64,000 nucleotides of DNA from Chloroflexota bacterium (GTDB taxonomy: Bacteria; Chloroflexota; Dehalococcoidia; Lucifugimonadales; JADFKI01): positions 35,591 to 99,590 of the forward strand of contig VXNZ01000039.1 in the NCBI GenBank assembly GCA_009840355.1. Direction: 5' to 3'. The notes beneath the pieces are model-generated. The model was not told where the DNA came from, did no database searches, and worked only from the letters and a program-made list of their open reading frames with translations. Below, one piece after another: positions 41,354-50,446 of the stretch. Position numbers and translations under genes: made by a program. Position 1 is the first letter of the stretch; every line of letters begins with the position of its first letter.

Positions 41354-42283
41354 ATGAAAATTGGACTGTTTTTCGGAGCGGCGGAGACGGACGATGTCAG
41401 GCTGGAAAATGTCGTGGCGCAGGGCGTGCAGGCGGAGGCCGACGGTTTCGACAGCTTCTGGATGCCGCATATACATCGGCGCGGCAGCGACACCCTCACC
41501 GCGCTCGCCTTCGTGGGCGCGCAGACGAAACGCATCGCGCTGGGAACGGGCGTCGTCCCGCTCTTCGCGCTGCACCCGATGATGCTCGCGCAGCAGGCTA
41601 TCACCACCCAGATAGCCGCAAAAGGACGCCTGACCCTCGGCATAGGCCCCTCGCACAAGCCCGCAATCGAAGACCAACTAGGGCTGTCCTTCGCCCGCCC
41701 CGCGCAGCGCGTCGAAGAGTATCTCGCCGTGCTGCGACCTCTCATCGACGAGGGCGAGGTTGACTTCGACGGCGATTTCTACAATGTGCATGCCGCGCTC
41801 GAAATCCCGGACAGGCTGCCCGTGTCGGTGATGGTAGCCGCCCTCGCGCCGCGAATGCTGCGTCTTGCGGGCGGCGTGGCGGACGGCACGGTGACATGGA
41901 TGGCAGGCCTGAGCGCGATACAATCCCATGTCGTGCCGCGCGTCAATGCGGCGGCGGCCCAAGCCGGCAAATCGGACGCGCGAATTTGCGTGGGCTTGCC
42001 CGTCGCCGTCACCGATGACGAAATGGCGGGAAGGGCGAAAGCGGCGGAGATATTCGAGCGATACGGCACACTGACGAACTACCGCCGCATCCTAGACGTC
42101 GGCGGCGAGGAAGGACCGTCCGGCGTCGCCGTCATTGGCGACGAAGCCGAAGTCGAGCGGCAGATACGGGCATTCGCCGACGCCGGCGCGACCGAGTTCA
42201 TCGCCAATGTATTCCCGGTGGGGGACGATGCCGATGCTTCAACTGCGAGGACGCGGGCGTTGCTGAAGTCGCTGGTGGGGTAG
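41354..42283 (+). CDS. LLM-class flavin/F420-dependent oxidoreductase
   Basis: A 309-residue luciferase-like TIM-barrel protein: MKIGLFFGAAETD, GFDSFWMPHI, RIALGTGVVPLFALHP, RLTLGIGPSH and RPAQRVEEYLAVL are classical LLM blocks. The pattern fits the F420-dependent group rather than FMN monooxygenases, but the cofactor cannot be proved by eye. The start ATG 41354 is preferred to 41339. Its stop lies directly before the nnrE/D start. Confidence 0.88.
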   Translation: MKIGLFFGAAETDDVRLENVVAQGVQAEADGFDSFWMPHIHRRGSDTLTALAFVGAQTKRIALGTGVVPLFALHPMMLAQQAITTQIAAKGRLTLGIGPSHKPAIEDQLGLSFARPAQRVEEYLAVLRPLIDEGEVDFDGDFYNVHAALEIPDRLPVSVMVAALAPRMLRLAGGVADGTVTWMAGLSAIQSHVVPRVNAAAAQAGKSDARICVGLPVAVTDDEMAGRAKAAEIFERYGTLTNYRRILDVGGEEGPSGVAVIGDEAEVERQIRAFADAGATEFIANVFPVGDDADASTARTRALLKSLVG

Positions 42284-44005
42284 ATGAAAATCGTAACCGC
42301 CGATGAGATGCGGCGCATCGAAGACCGATCGGAAGCTGCCGGCGTTAGCAAGGACTCGCTTATGGAGCGCGCCGGGCTGGAGTCGGCGCGGACTGTTCGG
42401 CGGTTGCGGGCGCCTTTGGTCGGCGTGCCGATTGTTGTGCTGGTTGGTCCTGGCAACAATGGCGGCGACGGGCTTGTGGTGGCGCGGCATTTGCACCGAT
42501 GGGGCGCGAAGGTCTGCGTGTATATCTGCCGCGATAGGCGCGCGCCTGATCCTAAGTTGGACATCGTGAACTCGCTTGGGTTTCCTGTGATTGCGGCGTC
42601 CGATGGCGACGGCTTGGCGCAATTGCGGCTGCTGCTGGACACGGCGCATGTGGTCGTGGACGCGGTACTGGGAATCGGACGCATCCGGCCGCTCGAAGGC
42701 ACGGTGCGCGACATTCTGCTGCTGCTTGCCGAAGTCAAAGCGCGCCGTCCTGATATGACGACCATCGCGATAGATGTGCCGAGCGGCATGGACGCGGACA
42801 GCGGCGGCGGCGATCCCGCATGCCCCGCCGTGGACATCACGCTGGCGATGGGATACCCGAAAGTCGGGCATTACGCCTACGACGCGGCAGCTCTGGTCGG
42901 CACGCTCGATGTGGTGGAAATCGGGCTGCCCGCCGGCTTGGACTACGATGTGCCGCTGTCGCTGATGACCGCCGATAATATGCGCCCGCTGCTGCCATCA
43001 CGCCCGACAGACGCGCACAAGGGCAGCTTCGGCAAGACGATGGTCGTCGCAGGGTCGCAGAATTACATCGGCGCGGCGTACCTCGCGGGCAGCGCGGCGA
43101 CACGCACGGGCAGCGGGTTGGTTACCATCGCCCTGCCCGCGTCCATACAGACTTCGGTGGCGGGCAGGGCTATCGAACCGACATACTTGCCGCTTGCCGA
43201 ATCGTCACCGGGCGTGGTGTCGCCGTTTGCAGCGGCGGCGGTGGTCTCGGAGTTGCCCGGATACAGCAGCATGCTATTGGGATGCGGTTTGGGACAGGCG
43301 GCGAATATGCAGCGATTCATCGCTGCCGTGCTGTCTCCCTACGAGACTGAATATACTCGGCAATTCATGGATGCTATGGGAATCACCGCCGACGCGCTGC
43401 CGCCTATGGTCATCGACGCCGACGGGTTGAATACGCTGGCGAGAATGCCGCGATGGTGGGAGCGCTTCCCGCAGCGGGCGATATTGACGCCGCATCCGGG
43501 CGAGATGGCACGACTGACGGGCACCGGCACAGCGCAGGTACAATCGGACCGCATCGGCATCGCCGTGGAATCTGCCACGCTGTGGAACAAAATTGTCGTG
43601 CTGAAGGGCGCACACACGGTCGCAGCGTTCCCGGACGGAACCGCTATGCTGTCGCCGTTCGCCAACGCAGGACTCGCCACCGCGGGAACGGGCGATGTGC
43701 TTGCGGGCAGCATCGCGGGGTTGATGTCGCAGGGCGTATCGTCGGAAGATGCGGCGGTTCTGGGCGTGTATCTGCACGGACTTGCCGGCGAAAGAGTGCG
43801 CGACCGGCTGGGCGACACAGGCATGGTTGCGAGTGACCTGCTGCCCGAACTGCCGCTCGCAATCAAGGCGCTGCGCGAAGGCGGCGTAGTGGGCGAAGGC
43901 GATGAATCGCAAGAAGTCCGTGCATCGCAGGCAAGTCTGCCGGTATCAACAAGCATCTCTTTGAGTGGGTCAGCGGACGTGGCGGCGGATGAGGAGCGCG
44001 GCTAG
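42284..44005 (+). CDS. nnr: Bifunctional NAD(P)H-hydrate epimerase / ADP-dependent NAD(P)H-hydrate dehydratase
   Basis: A 573-residue NAD(P)HX repair enzyme. The epimerase half (about 1-220) has VTADEMRRIEDRSEAAG and the VLVGPGNNGGDGLVVARHL loop. The ribokinase-like dehydratase half (about 235-530) has HKGSFGKTMVVAGS, GAAYLAGSAATRTGSGLV, ILTPHPGEMARLTG, VVLKGAHTV and NAGLATAGTGDVLAG. The polar Ser/Glu tail (about 530-573) is unlike the family. The stop overlaps the GTG start of the methyltransferase by 1 nt. Confidence 0.94.
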   Translation: MKIVTADEMRRIEDRSEAAGVSKDSLMERAGLESARTVRRLRAPLVGVPIVVLVGPGNNGGDGLVVARHLHRWGAKVCVYICRDRRAPDPKLDIVNSLGFPVIAASDGDGLAQLRLLLDTAHVVVDAVLGIGRIRPLEGTVRDILLLLAEVKARRPDMTTIAIDVPSGMDADSGGGDPACPAVDITLAMGYPKVGHYAYDAAALVGTLDVVEIGLPAGLDYDVPLSLMTADNMRPLLPSRPTDAHKGSFGKTMVVAGSQNYIGAAYLAGSAATRTGSGLVTIALPASIQTSVAGRAIEPTYLPLAESSPGVVSPFAAAAVVSELPGYSSMLLGCGLGQAANMQRFIAAVLSPYETEYTRQFMDAMGITADALPPMVIDADGLNTLARMPRWWERFPQRAILTPHPGEMARLTGTGTAQVQSDRIGIAVESATLWNKIVVLKGAHTVAAFPDGTAMLSPFANAGLATAGTGDVLAGSIAGLMSQGVSSEDAAVLGVYLHGLAGERVRDRLGDTGMVASDLLPELPLAIKALREGGVVGEGDESQEVRASQASLPVSTSISLSGSADVAADEERG

Positions 44006-44727
44006 TGGCTAGGCTGCGCGGCGAGGAGCGGTCGAGATATGTGAGCCGAATGTTCGGGAGAATATCGCGGCGGTACGATCTGCTGAACACCGTGATGACG
44101 GGCGGGATGCATTACGCTTGGCGACGGCTTGCGGCGAATATCGCGTGCGGCTCAGGGCTGGATGGTATGGCGCTCGATGTGGCTTGCGGCACGGGCGATT
44201 TCGCGTTTGACTTGGCGCGAAAACCGAGCATCGAGCATGTAGTCGGGCTGGACTTCACGCCGGAGATGCTCGCGCTCGCTAAGGTGAAGGCGCGGCGGCA
44301 AGGGCTGGACGCGGACACGACCTTCACTGTCGGCGACGCTCACGCTCTGCCGTTCGCGGACGACTGCTTCGTGTGCGTAACGGTGGGCTTCGGCGTGCGT
44401 AACTTCATCGATGTTCCGCGCGCGATATGCGAGATGGCGCGGGTGGTGCAGCCCGGCGGCCGCGTGGTAGTGCTGGAAATCGTGCGTATGGAAGGCAAGG
44501 GCTTGCGAAGTCGCGCGCTGCCGTGGTGCTTCCGCAAGGTCGCGCCGATATTGGGCGCGGCGCTGGCAGGCGACAGCGAGGCGTACTCGTACCTGCCCGA
44601 ATCCGTAGGCGAGTTTCTGAGCGCGCGGCAATTGGCGGAGACGATGGCGAGCGCCGGATTGCGCAACGTGCAGCGGCGCAGCCTCTCGCTGGGCATGGTG
44701 GCAGTGGTTGCGGGCGAAGTGGAGTGA
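44005..44727 (+). CDS. menG: UbiE/MenG-type quinone methyltransferase
   Basis: A 240-residue class I SAM methyltransferase. MFGRISRRYDLLNTVMTGGMHYAWRR is the UbiE/MenG start (read about 16-41), LDVACGTGDFAFDLA is motif I, and TVGFGVRNF with VLEIVRME follow. It should C-methylate a menaquinone or ubiquinone precursor in the last step; Chloroflexota mostly use menaquinone, hence menG. Start GTG 44005 shares a base with the stop of the preceding gene. A hairpin follows the stop. Confidence 0.92.
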   Translation: MARLRGEERSRYVSRMFGRISRRYDLLNTVMTGGMHYAWRRLAANIACGSGLDGMALDVACGTGDFAFDLARKPSIEHVVGLDFTPEMLALAKVKARRQGLDADTTFTVGDAHALPFADDCFVCVTVGFGVRNFIDVPRAICEMARVVQPGGRVVVLEIVRMEGKGLRSRALPWCFRKVAPILGAALAGDSEAYSYLPESVGEFLSARQLAETMASAGLRNVQRRSLSLGMVAVVAGEVE

Positions 44728-44746
44728 AAAGAAATGGGGTAAAAAG

Positions 44747-44779
44747 AAAGGCTGCTCCGATTCCTCAGAACAGCCCTTT
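44747..44779 (+). terminator. Probable terminator after menG
   Basis: AAAGGCTGCTC pairs with GAACAGCCCTTT (one bulge, one mismatch) around a 10-nt loop. A short T-run (CTTTG) ends it. It would close the acpS-nnr-menG transcript. Confidence 0.45.
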
Positions 44780-44810
44780 GCGTGTAGTCTAGCCCAAACG
44801 GACTTACTAA

Positions 44811-44886
44811 CGCCCTAACGCATATTTATGCTACCACAGCGCATTGATCTGTCAATAGAACCCCCGACACACGCTGCGTTAGGGCG
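44811..44886. repeat. Perfect 12-bp inverted repeat spanning 76 bp
   Basis: CGCCCTAACGCA (44811-44822) and TGCGTTAGGGCG (44875-44886) flank a 52-nt middle part. The layout recalls an integron attC site (CTAAC / GTTAG ends), but the core heptamers do not fit the consensus exactly (GTTAGGG instead of GTTRRRY) and no integrase is near. It could equally be the ends of a small mobile element. An AT-rich island follows. Confidence 0.5.
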
Positions 44887-44958
44887 CTACTCTATCCATA
44901 TGAGTTACGGGGGCTGGCAGAATATAACAGAGGGTCCCACACTTACGCAATTTTCTAA

Positions 44959-45204
44959 CGCCAAAAGGAACAAGATGCTTACATAAAAAGCGCAGCAAGC
45001 AAAGGGAAGAATCAACGATTCTCAAAATGTACAGCATTAGATAGCCGCATTCGATTTTTGAGAGAGGCCGAATCGAATGCCACGATCATTCTTGGGTGTG
45101 CCGTTGATGCCAGATGGAACCTAGGACACAATGATTCCGTTTGGTTTTGGATAGAAGAAGACGCTGACAGAGATACATTTATGGGTTGTGTACGCATTAG
45201 ATGA
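44959..45204 (+). pseudogene. Fragment of an unidentified coding sequence
   Basis: From the codon after TAA 44956-44958 to TGA 45202-45204 the frame is open for 81 codons and reads like real protein, e.g. KGKNQRFSKCTALDSRIRF, then EAESNATIILGCAVDARW and VWFWIEEDADRD. There is no ATG or GTG at the start, only a TTG far inside (about 45052). A good ribosome-binding site plus ATG (AAAAGGAACAAGATG, 44964-44977) sits in another frame that stops at once. A truncated or frameshifted gene is the simplest reading. Family not recognised. Confidence 0.4.
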
Positions 45205-45225
45205 GAAAGGCAAAAGAACTCGACA

Positions 45226-45504
45226 ATGAATGACGAACAACTGAAAAGAAACCTGCAATCCGTAGGCAAAGAGGTCTTCGTTACATATTACCGCGAATTT
45301 GCTGACTCATCCATCGACGCCGCAGCCATTCTCAAGCGAGATAGATGCTATACGGATAAATCGTGCAAGAGCCGCACAAGCCATGCTCGCGGCATCATCA
45401 ACGCAGGACGAGCTAAGGACGCCTTGACAATCATAAGTCAGTCTCCCCGTGTGTCGCCCCAAGCGGTTTCCAGAGCCGAAAGGCTGCTCGAATCTAGGTT
45501 CTGA
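45226..45504 (+). CDS. Small hypothetical protein in AT-rich island
   Basis: A 92-residue protein of unknown family. It is helical and charged, with KEVFVTYYREFADSS near the start, DKSCKSRTSHARGIINAGRA in the middle and SPQAVSRAERLLESRF at the end. It follows the broken ORF by 21 nt and shares its low GC, so both probably arrived together. A regulatory partner of the broken gene is possible but not shown. Confidence 0.5.
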   Translation: MNDEQLKRNLQSVGKEVFVTYYREFADSSIDAAAILKRDRCYTDKSCKSRTSHARGIINAGRAKDALTIISQSPRVSPQAVSRAERLLESRF

Positions 45505-45536
45505 ATTGCGGCAAGTCCCGTTATAGTCTGGGAACT

Positions 45537-46781
45537 CTAAAGCGACGGCCGTTCTATCAGCGTTACGCCTGTTACTTGGGTTTCGTTTTCGTGGATGTAT
45601 TCGACTTGGACTTCCTGGCCTATGTCGAATGTCCAGAGAAGGGTTAGGAATGCTGCCATGTCGGGCGTGGGGATGTCGTTGAGTTTGGTTATCACATCGC
45701 CCACGCGGATACCCGCTTCGTATGCCGGTCCGTCGAGCGTCATTCGCGTTACGATTATGCCTTCGTCCACGTTGAGCCCAAGCTGATTCGCGCGCGCCGG
45801 CGTTACATCCGCGCCTGTAAGTCCGATAAGCGGCCTGACCACGCGACCATGCTCGATTAGGCTGTTGATGATGGGCTGCGCGGCTGTCGAGCTTATTGCG
45901 AAGCCGATGCCCTGCGCGCGCCTGATTATCGCCGTGTTGATGCCGATGACTTCGCCCTGCAAGTTGATGAGCGGACCGCCGCTGTTGCCGTCGTTGATGG
46001 CGGCGTCCGTCTGAATTAGGTCGTACAGGTCGCCGCGCTCCGTGCTGAGCGTGCGACCGCGCGCGCTGACGATGCCGAGCGTAACCGTCGGACCGCCCTT
46101 GAGCGCGAGTGCGTTGCCGAGCGCGACCACCCAATCCCCCACATCGAGCGCGTCGGAGTCGCCCATCTTTATGGTGGCGAGGTTGTTGTCGTCAATCTTC
46201 AGCACCGCGAGGTCGGTGATTATGTCGTAACCGACCACATCCGCGTCGTATGTGTTGCCGTTGGCGAGCGTAACTTGAATGTCGTTCGCGCCTTGTATCA
46301 CATGGAAGTTCGTTACGATGTAGCCGTCCGGGCGAATGACGGCGCCCGTGCCTGCGCCTTCGTCGGTGAAGTCGAAGAACATCCCACGGCTGACAGACTC
46401 GACGGATATGGACACGACAGCAGGTTCGATTTCGTCCACGAGCGACGCTATCGATGGTAATGCCGTGAGCGCGCCTACGGGGGGCGGCGCAGGCGATATG
46501 GATTGCGCGATGAACGAGGTGTTCGGTATGCCGGACGGCAGGTGCAGTGCGTTCAGATCTCCGGCATTGGCGGCAGGCGCGCTGGGATTCGTAATATAGC
46601 CGTTCTGCGCGGCGGCGGATTGCGGCATTTCCGACACAGGCGTGGCTGCCTGCACCGGCTCGCCGGAGAATGTGGAAAGATCCGGCGGCGAATCGTCGGC
46701 CGCGCTCTGACCACACGCCAGCGCGGAGATGGCGAGAGTCAGTGCCAGTGCAGCTGCGAGCGCGATGCGTGAGGTCCTCAT
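45537..46781 (-). CDS. HtrA/DegP-like serine protease lipoprotein with PDZ domain
   Basis: A 414-residue exported trypsin-fold protease. A signal peptide with lipobox ALAC (Cys23) suggests membrane anchoring. After a Ser/Ala/Pro-rich stalk (24-105), the catalytic triad is His160 (VTNFHVIQG), Asp190 (YDIITDLAVLKI) and Ser267 (INDGNSGGPLI). A single PDZ domain spans about 325-405 (GIIVTRMTLDGPAYEAGIRVGD). It would act on misfolded or signalling proteins outside the membrane. I choose ATG 46781; the longer frame from 46880 has no export signal at its start. Confidence 0.92.
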   Translation of the reverse strand: MRTSRIALAAALALTLAISALACGQSAADDSPPDLSTFSGEPVQAATPVSEMPQSAAAQNGYITNPSAPAANAGDLNALHLPSGIPNTSFIAQSISPAPPPVGALTALPSIASLVDEIEPAVVSISVESVSRGMFFDFTDEGAGTGAVIRPDGYIVTNFHVIQGANDIQVTLANGNTYDADVVGYDIITDLAVLKIDDNNLATIKMGDSDALDVGDWVVALGNALALKGGPTVTLGIVSARGRTLSTERGDLYDLIQTDAAINDGNSGGPLINLQGEVIGINTAIIRRAQGIGFAISSTAAQPIINSLIEHGRVVRPLIGLTGADVTPARANQLGLNVDEGIIVTRMTLDGPAYEAGIRVGDVITKLNDIPTPDMAAFLTLLWTFDIGQEVQVEYIHENETQVTGVTLIERPSL

Positions 46782-46889
46782 ACATCCATGATAGCCAAGC
46801 GCGAAATATCGGTCAATCGGGAACTGACATGGATGAGACGATTTCACAAATCCCTGAATTTGCATAAGTCCCGAAGTCAATCTCTAACC

Positions 46890-46954
46890 GTCATTCCCGC
46901 GAAGACGGGAATCCAGCGTTCAAAGGTGTGGATTCCTGCTTTCGCAGGAATGAC
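46890..46954. repeat. REP-like double hairpin
   Basis: GTCATTCCCGCGAAGACGGG with AATCCAG, and then GATTCCTGCTTTCGCAGGAA with TGAC. Each half is itself a hairpin, and the outer GTCATTCC/GGAATGAC pair closes the whole. It resembles the inner part of MITE copies A and B. Confidence 0.65.
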
Positions 46955-46997
46955 GAATATGCTGGCTAGGCGAATCTGCATTTGTGAAATCGTCTCG

Positions 46998-47047
46998 ACA
47001 TGGATATACAGGATAAGATGATGGATAGGCATCCTGTATATCCATGT
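46998..47047. repeat. Perfect 17-bp inverted repeat built of two motif copies, in front of comEC
   Basis: ACATGGATATACAGGAT (46998-47014) and ATCCTGTATATCCATGT (47031-47047) are exact reverse complements around 16 nt. Each arm is a variant of the dispersed ACATCGAT-N2-ACAGGAT motif. It ends 14 nt before the comEC ATG and could form a hairpin in the leader. Confidence 0.7.
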
Positions 47048-47061
47048 TAGTTTAGGGCTTG

Positions 47062-49686
47062 ATGAAACTTCTTTGTGCGGCGATTGCGTTTGTGGGTGGT
47101 ACGCTGGTTGGCGCGCCGCCGGAGGCGCTGGCGTTGTTCGCGGCGGCGGGGATAGTTGGCGCAGTGTTGCTTGCACGGCTGCGCGTGTCGGTGCTGCCTG
47201 CGGTGATGGTGCTCGCGTTTGCGCTTGGCGGGGCGCGCGTGGCTGTGGGCGATGATGCGCCTTTGACCGCATACGCCGGACCGCGTGTTCAGCAGGTTGA
47301 AGGTATTGTCGTCAGCGATGTGGATGGGTATGGCGATTTCTCGCGATTCCGGCTGCGCGTGGAGCGTGTACATGCGGATGGCGCGGACGGTGGGAATGGC
47401 GCGAATTCGGTGAACTCCGCAAATTGGACGGACGCGATCGGCACGCTGCTAGTATCGGCGCGCGCGGATGCGGAAATCGCCAAGCAGCGGAATGCGCCTT
47501 ACTTCCGATACGGTGATCGCCTGCTCCTGCGCGGGCGTATCAGCGAGCCGCCGCAGCTGGACGATTTCGACTACGCGGCATATCTGGCGCGGCAGGGCAT
47601 ATCGGAGGTGATGGACGCTCGCAGCGTAACGATCATTGGCACAGGCGAGGGCAGCGCGTTCTACCGCTCGCTGTACGATGTGCGGCGACGGCTCGCGCAG
47701 TCCATCGCGGCGGTGGTGCCGGAGCCTCAGGCGGCGTTGAGCCAGGCTACGCTGCTTGGACTGCGGCGCAGCATGCCGTCCGACCTGACGGAAGCTTTCC
47801 GGCGCAGCGGCTCGGCGCACCTGCTGGCAATATCAGGGATGCATGTCGGCATATTGCTCAGTGTCAGCCTATCCGCAGGCGCGGCGATATTCGGCAAGAA
47901 GTGGCATCTGCACCTCATCGCGCCGCTGCTGGTTATATGGCTGTACGGATTGCTCGCGGGGATGTCGCCATCCGCGACTAGGGCGTGCATTATGGGCAGC
48001 GTGTATCTGGCGGCGCTGGCGTTCGGCAGACAGCGCGGGGCGCTCGCGCCGATAGGCTTTGCAGCCGCGCTGATGGTCGCCGTGTCGCCAAGCGTGCTGT
48101 ACAGCATATCCTTCCAGCTCAGCTTCGCGGCGATAGCGGGTATCGCAGCATTCTCCGGCGCGCTCGGCGAGGCGATATGGTCACAGATGGCACGATTGAC
48201 GGCACGACTGCCCGGCAGATTGCTGCACTGGCGATCGCCGTTGCGCGCGCCGGTCGTCGCACTCACGGACTTACTTGGCGCGTCTATCGCGGCGACAATC
48301 GCATCGTTGCCGCTCATTGCGCTGCACTTTGAGCGCGTGTCCACGATGGGCATACCGGCGTCCGTGCTGACGCTGCCCGCGCTGCCGTTGCTCATTATGA
48401 GCAGCGCAGGCGCGGCAATCACCGGGCTGGCGAGCACAACGCTCGCAATGTCATTCGGCTGGCTCGCCTGGGGCGCCGGAGCATACCTGTCGGGCGTAGT
48501 GACGATGCTGTCCGGATTGCCGGGCGTTTCGGTTGAGATTGGCAATGTGCCGGCGTGGGCGGTTGCCGTGTACTACGGCGCGTTGGCGCTGGCGTATGGT
48601 GTGTTTGCGATGTTCCCCTGGCAGGCGCGGTCGCTATGGCAGCGGATGAACGGCGTGCAAACGACCGGCGGAAACGACGCGGCGGCGTCAGAAAATGGCA
48701 ATCGTGATGCGGCGGCACGGACGACGGGCGAACACGGCTCTGCGAAGGAGGCGGTGAGCCAGGACGAATCATCCGGCGTCTCATCTCCGAGGGCAGGAGG
48801 CAGCGCGCGCAAGTTCGCGCACATCGCTGTGTGGCTGCTTGTGCCTGCCGCGTTTGTTGCGTCGCTGGCGTGGTCGCAGGCGCTTTCGCGGGACGATTTG
48901 CTGCGCGTGGCGTTCTTGGATGTGGGGCAAGGCGATGCTATCTTCATCGAGACGCCGCGCGGCAGGCAGGTATTGGTTGACGGCGGCACGGACGGGCTGG
49001 TGCTGGCACGGCTGCTAGGCGAGCGCATGCGATTCAATGACAAGCATTTGGATATGGTAGTCGCGACGCATCCGCACACCGACCACATCGGCGGCTTGAC
49101 GCTTGCGCTCGAACGATACGATGTCGGCGCGATTTTGGAACGGCGCATCGAATACGAAAGCGCGGCGTATGAGGCGTGGTCGCGTGCCGTCTCAGACGAA
49201 CAATCGCAGGGCGCGACGGTGGTGCAAGCGCGCGCCGGACAGGTCATCGCGCTGGATGAGAATACACGCCTAGAAGTGATATGGCCCATGGACGAACTTC
49301 TGCACGGCACCACATCGGACGCGGACAACGCATCGGTGGCGTTGCGGCTGGTGCATGGCGATGTGAGCGTGCTGCTAACCGGCGACATATTCGCAGAGGC
49401 GGAGCGCGCGCTGTTGGCAAGCGGCGCAGCATTGGACAGCGACGCGCTGAAAGTGCCGCATCACGGCAGCGACAGCAGCAGCACGCCAGAGTTTTTGAGC
49501 GCGGTCAGCCCTGCTGTCGCAGTCGTCTCTGTGGGCGCGGACAATCGCTTCGGGCACCCGGACGCGAGCGTAGTGGAGCGCCTGCGCGAGTTCGTGGGAG
49601 AAGACGGCTTATACCTGACAGTAGAGCAGGGGACGATGGAGCTGATTTCGGACGGAACAAGGCTTTGGGTGAAGGCGGAGCGATGA
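47062..49686 (+). CDS. comEC: ComEC/Rec2 DNA-uptake channel protein
   Basis: An 874-residue membrane protein with all three ComEC parts: an N-terminal hydrophobic plus DUF4131/OB-like region (about 1-205), the competence domain with many membrane helices (about 220-520; LLGLRRSMPSDLTEAFRRSG and HLLAISGMHVGI), and a C-terminal metallo-beta-lactamase domain (about 600-874; DVGQGDAIFIE, VATHPHTDHIGGL near 669, LKVPHHGS). It carries single-stranded DNA across the membrane during transformation. A Ser/Ala/Gly-rich linker lies near 535-590. I use ATG 47062; TTG 47059 is also possible. Other com genes are not in the window. Confidence 0.93.
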   Translation: MKLLCAAIAFVGGTLVGAPPEALALFAAAGIVGAVLLARLRVSVLPAVMVLAFALGGARVAVGDDAPLTAYAGPRVQQVEGIVVSDVDGYGDFSRFRLRVERVHADGADGGNGANSVNSANWTDAIGTLLVSARADAEIAKQRNAPYFRYGDRLLLRGRISEPPQLDDFDYAAYLARQGISEVMDARSVTIIGTGEGSAFYRSLYDVRRRLAQSIAAVVPEPQAALSQATLLGLRRSMPSDLTEAFRRSGSAHLLAISGMHVGILLSVSLSAGAAIFGKKWHLHLIAPLLVIWLYGLLAGMSPSATRACIMGSVYLAALAFGRQRGALAPIGFAAALMVAVSPSVLYSISFQLSFAAIAGIAAFSGALGEAIWSQMARLTARLPGRLLHWRSPLRAPVVALTDLLGASIAATIASLPLIALHFERVSTMGIPASVLTLPALPLLIMSSAGAAITGLASTTLAMSFGWLAWGAGAYLSGVVTMLSGLPGVSVEIGNVPAWAVAVYYGALALAYGVFAMFPWQARSLWQRMNGVQTTGGNDAAASENGNRDAAARTTGEHGSAKEAVSQDESSGVSSPRAGGSARKFAHIAVWLLVPAAFVASLAWSQALSRDDLLRVAFLDVGQGDAIFIETPRGRQVLVDGGTDGLVLARLLGERMRFNDKHLDMVVATHPHTDHIGGLTLALERYDVGAILERRIEYESAAYEAWSRAVSDEQSQGATVVQARAGQVIALDENTRLEVIWPMDELLHGTTSDADNASVALRLVHGDVSVLLTGDIFAEAERALLASGAALDSDALKVPHHGSDSSSTPEFLSAVSPAVAVVSVGADNRFGHPDASVVERLREFVGEDGLYLTVEQGTMELISDGTRLWVKAER

Positions 49687-49738
49687 GCGCCGATACCCAG
49701 CGGATACGCGCAGGCAGCTTGCCGCGCGGCATTGCGCG

Positions 49739-50446
49739 CTATTGCCGTTCGGATGCGCCGGAGGCAGGCATTCCTGCACCGTATCTCTTGACGAAATGCT
49801 TTTCCACTTGCCCGGTAGCAAGCATCGCGCCTATCGCCAAAAGCCAGATGAAGAACAGACTGCCGATGATGGGATGCGCCACTGTTGCCGAGTCCAGCCA
49901 GATAAATTGCATGGCAAAGCCCAAGAGCGCCGACCCTGGCGCAATCTTTCGGAGCGTTCCGCCCACCCCCCACTGGAAGCGCGCGGCTATCATCAGAGCT
50001 AATCCGGCGGCGCTGAAGCCGACTTTACCAATTATCCAGCGCAGGTTGTCCGCCGCAGCAATTCCCGCAACGCTGCCGGTGCCTGCGGCGTCAGCTTGGA
50101 TAACGATGAGGAGCGCGCATGCGCCCGATACCGCAGTGCAGGCGCCTGAGCCAACGAACAGGTATGGGACCCAGGACGTCGCCCAGCGGTCGCGGATGAT
50201 CCATGTCCGAAGCAAGAACCAGCCTCCTAGAATCAAGGTTACGCCTGATAGCAGTCGGCTCACGCCGAACAATCCGTACATCTCCCGATTCTCGGATATA
50301 GCCAACAGCGACTCCGCAAGCGTCTGCTGGTCAGCGTCGGAAGCGACGCGGGCATATACCATGACCGCCGTGACCAACGCGGTCAACAGCAGAAAGGCAC
50401 CGCCCAAACGGGCGGATCGGTCAGTTGAACCCATATCACCAGCCAC
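49739..50446 (-). CDS. DUF4386-like integral membrane protein
   Basis: A 235-residue membrane protein with about seven hydrophobic segments. It begins SARLGGAFLLLTALVTAVMVY and has LLSGVTLILGGWFLLRTW and HPIIGSLFFIWLLAIGAML, resembling DUF4386 proteins. I start at GTG 50446, preceded by AAAGGAG at good spacing; ATG 50434 is also possible, while the frame from 50578 lacks a site. Role unknown. It converges on comEC with a 52-nt gap. Confidence 0.7.
   Translation of the reverse strand: MAGDMGSTDRSARLGGAFLLLTALVTAVMVYARVASDADQQTLAESLLAISENREMYGLFGVSRLLSGVTLILGGWFLLRTWIIRDRWATSWVPYLFVGSGACTAVSGACALLIVIQADAAGTGSVAGIAAADNLRWIIGKVGFSAAGLALMIAARFQWGVGGTLRKIAPGSALLGFAMQFIWLDSATVAHPIIGSLFFIWLLAIGAMLATGQVEKHFVKRYGAGMPASGASERQ

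Noticed and set aside
44811..44886. Integron attC site
   Set aside because: The core heptamers do not fit (GTTAGGG, CCCTAAC), and there is no integrase or further cassette. Kept only as an inverted repeat.
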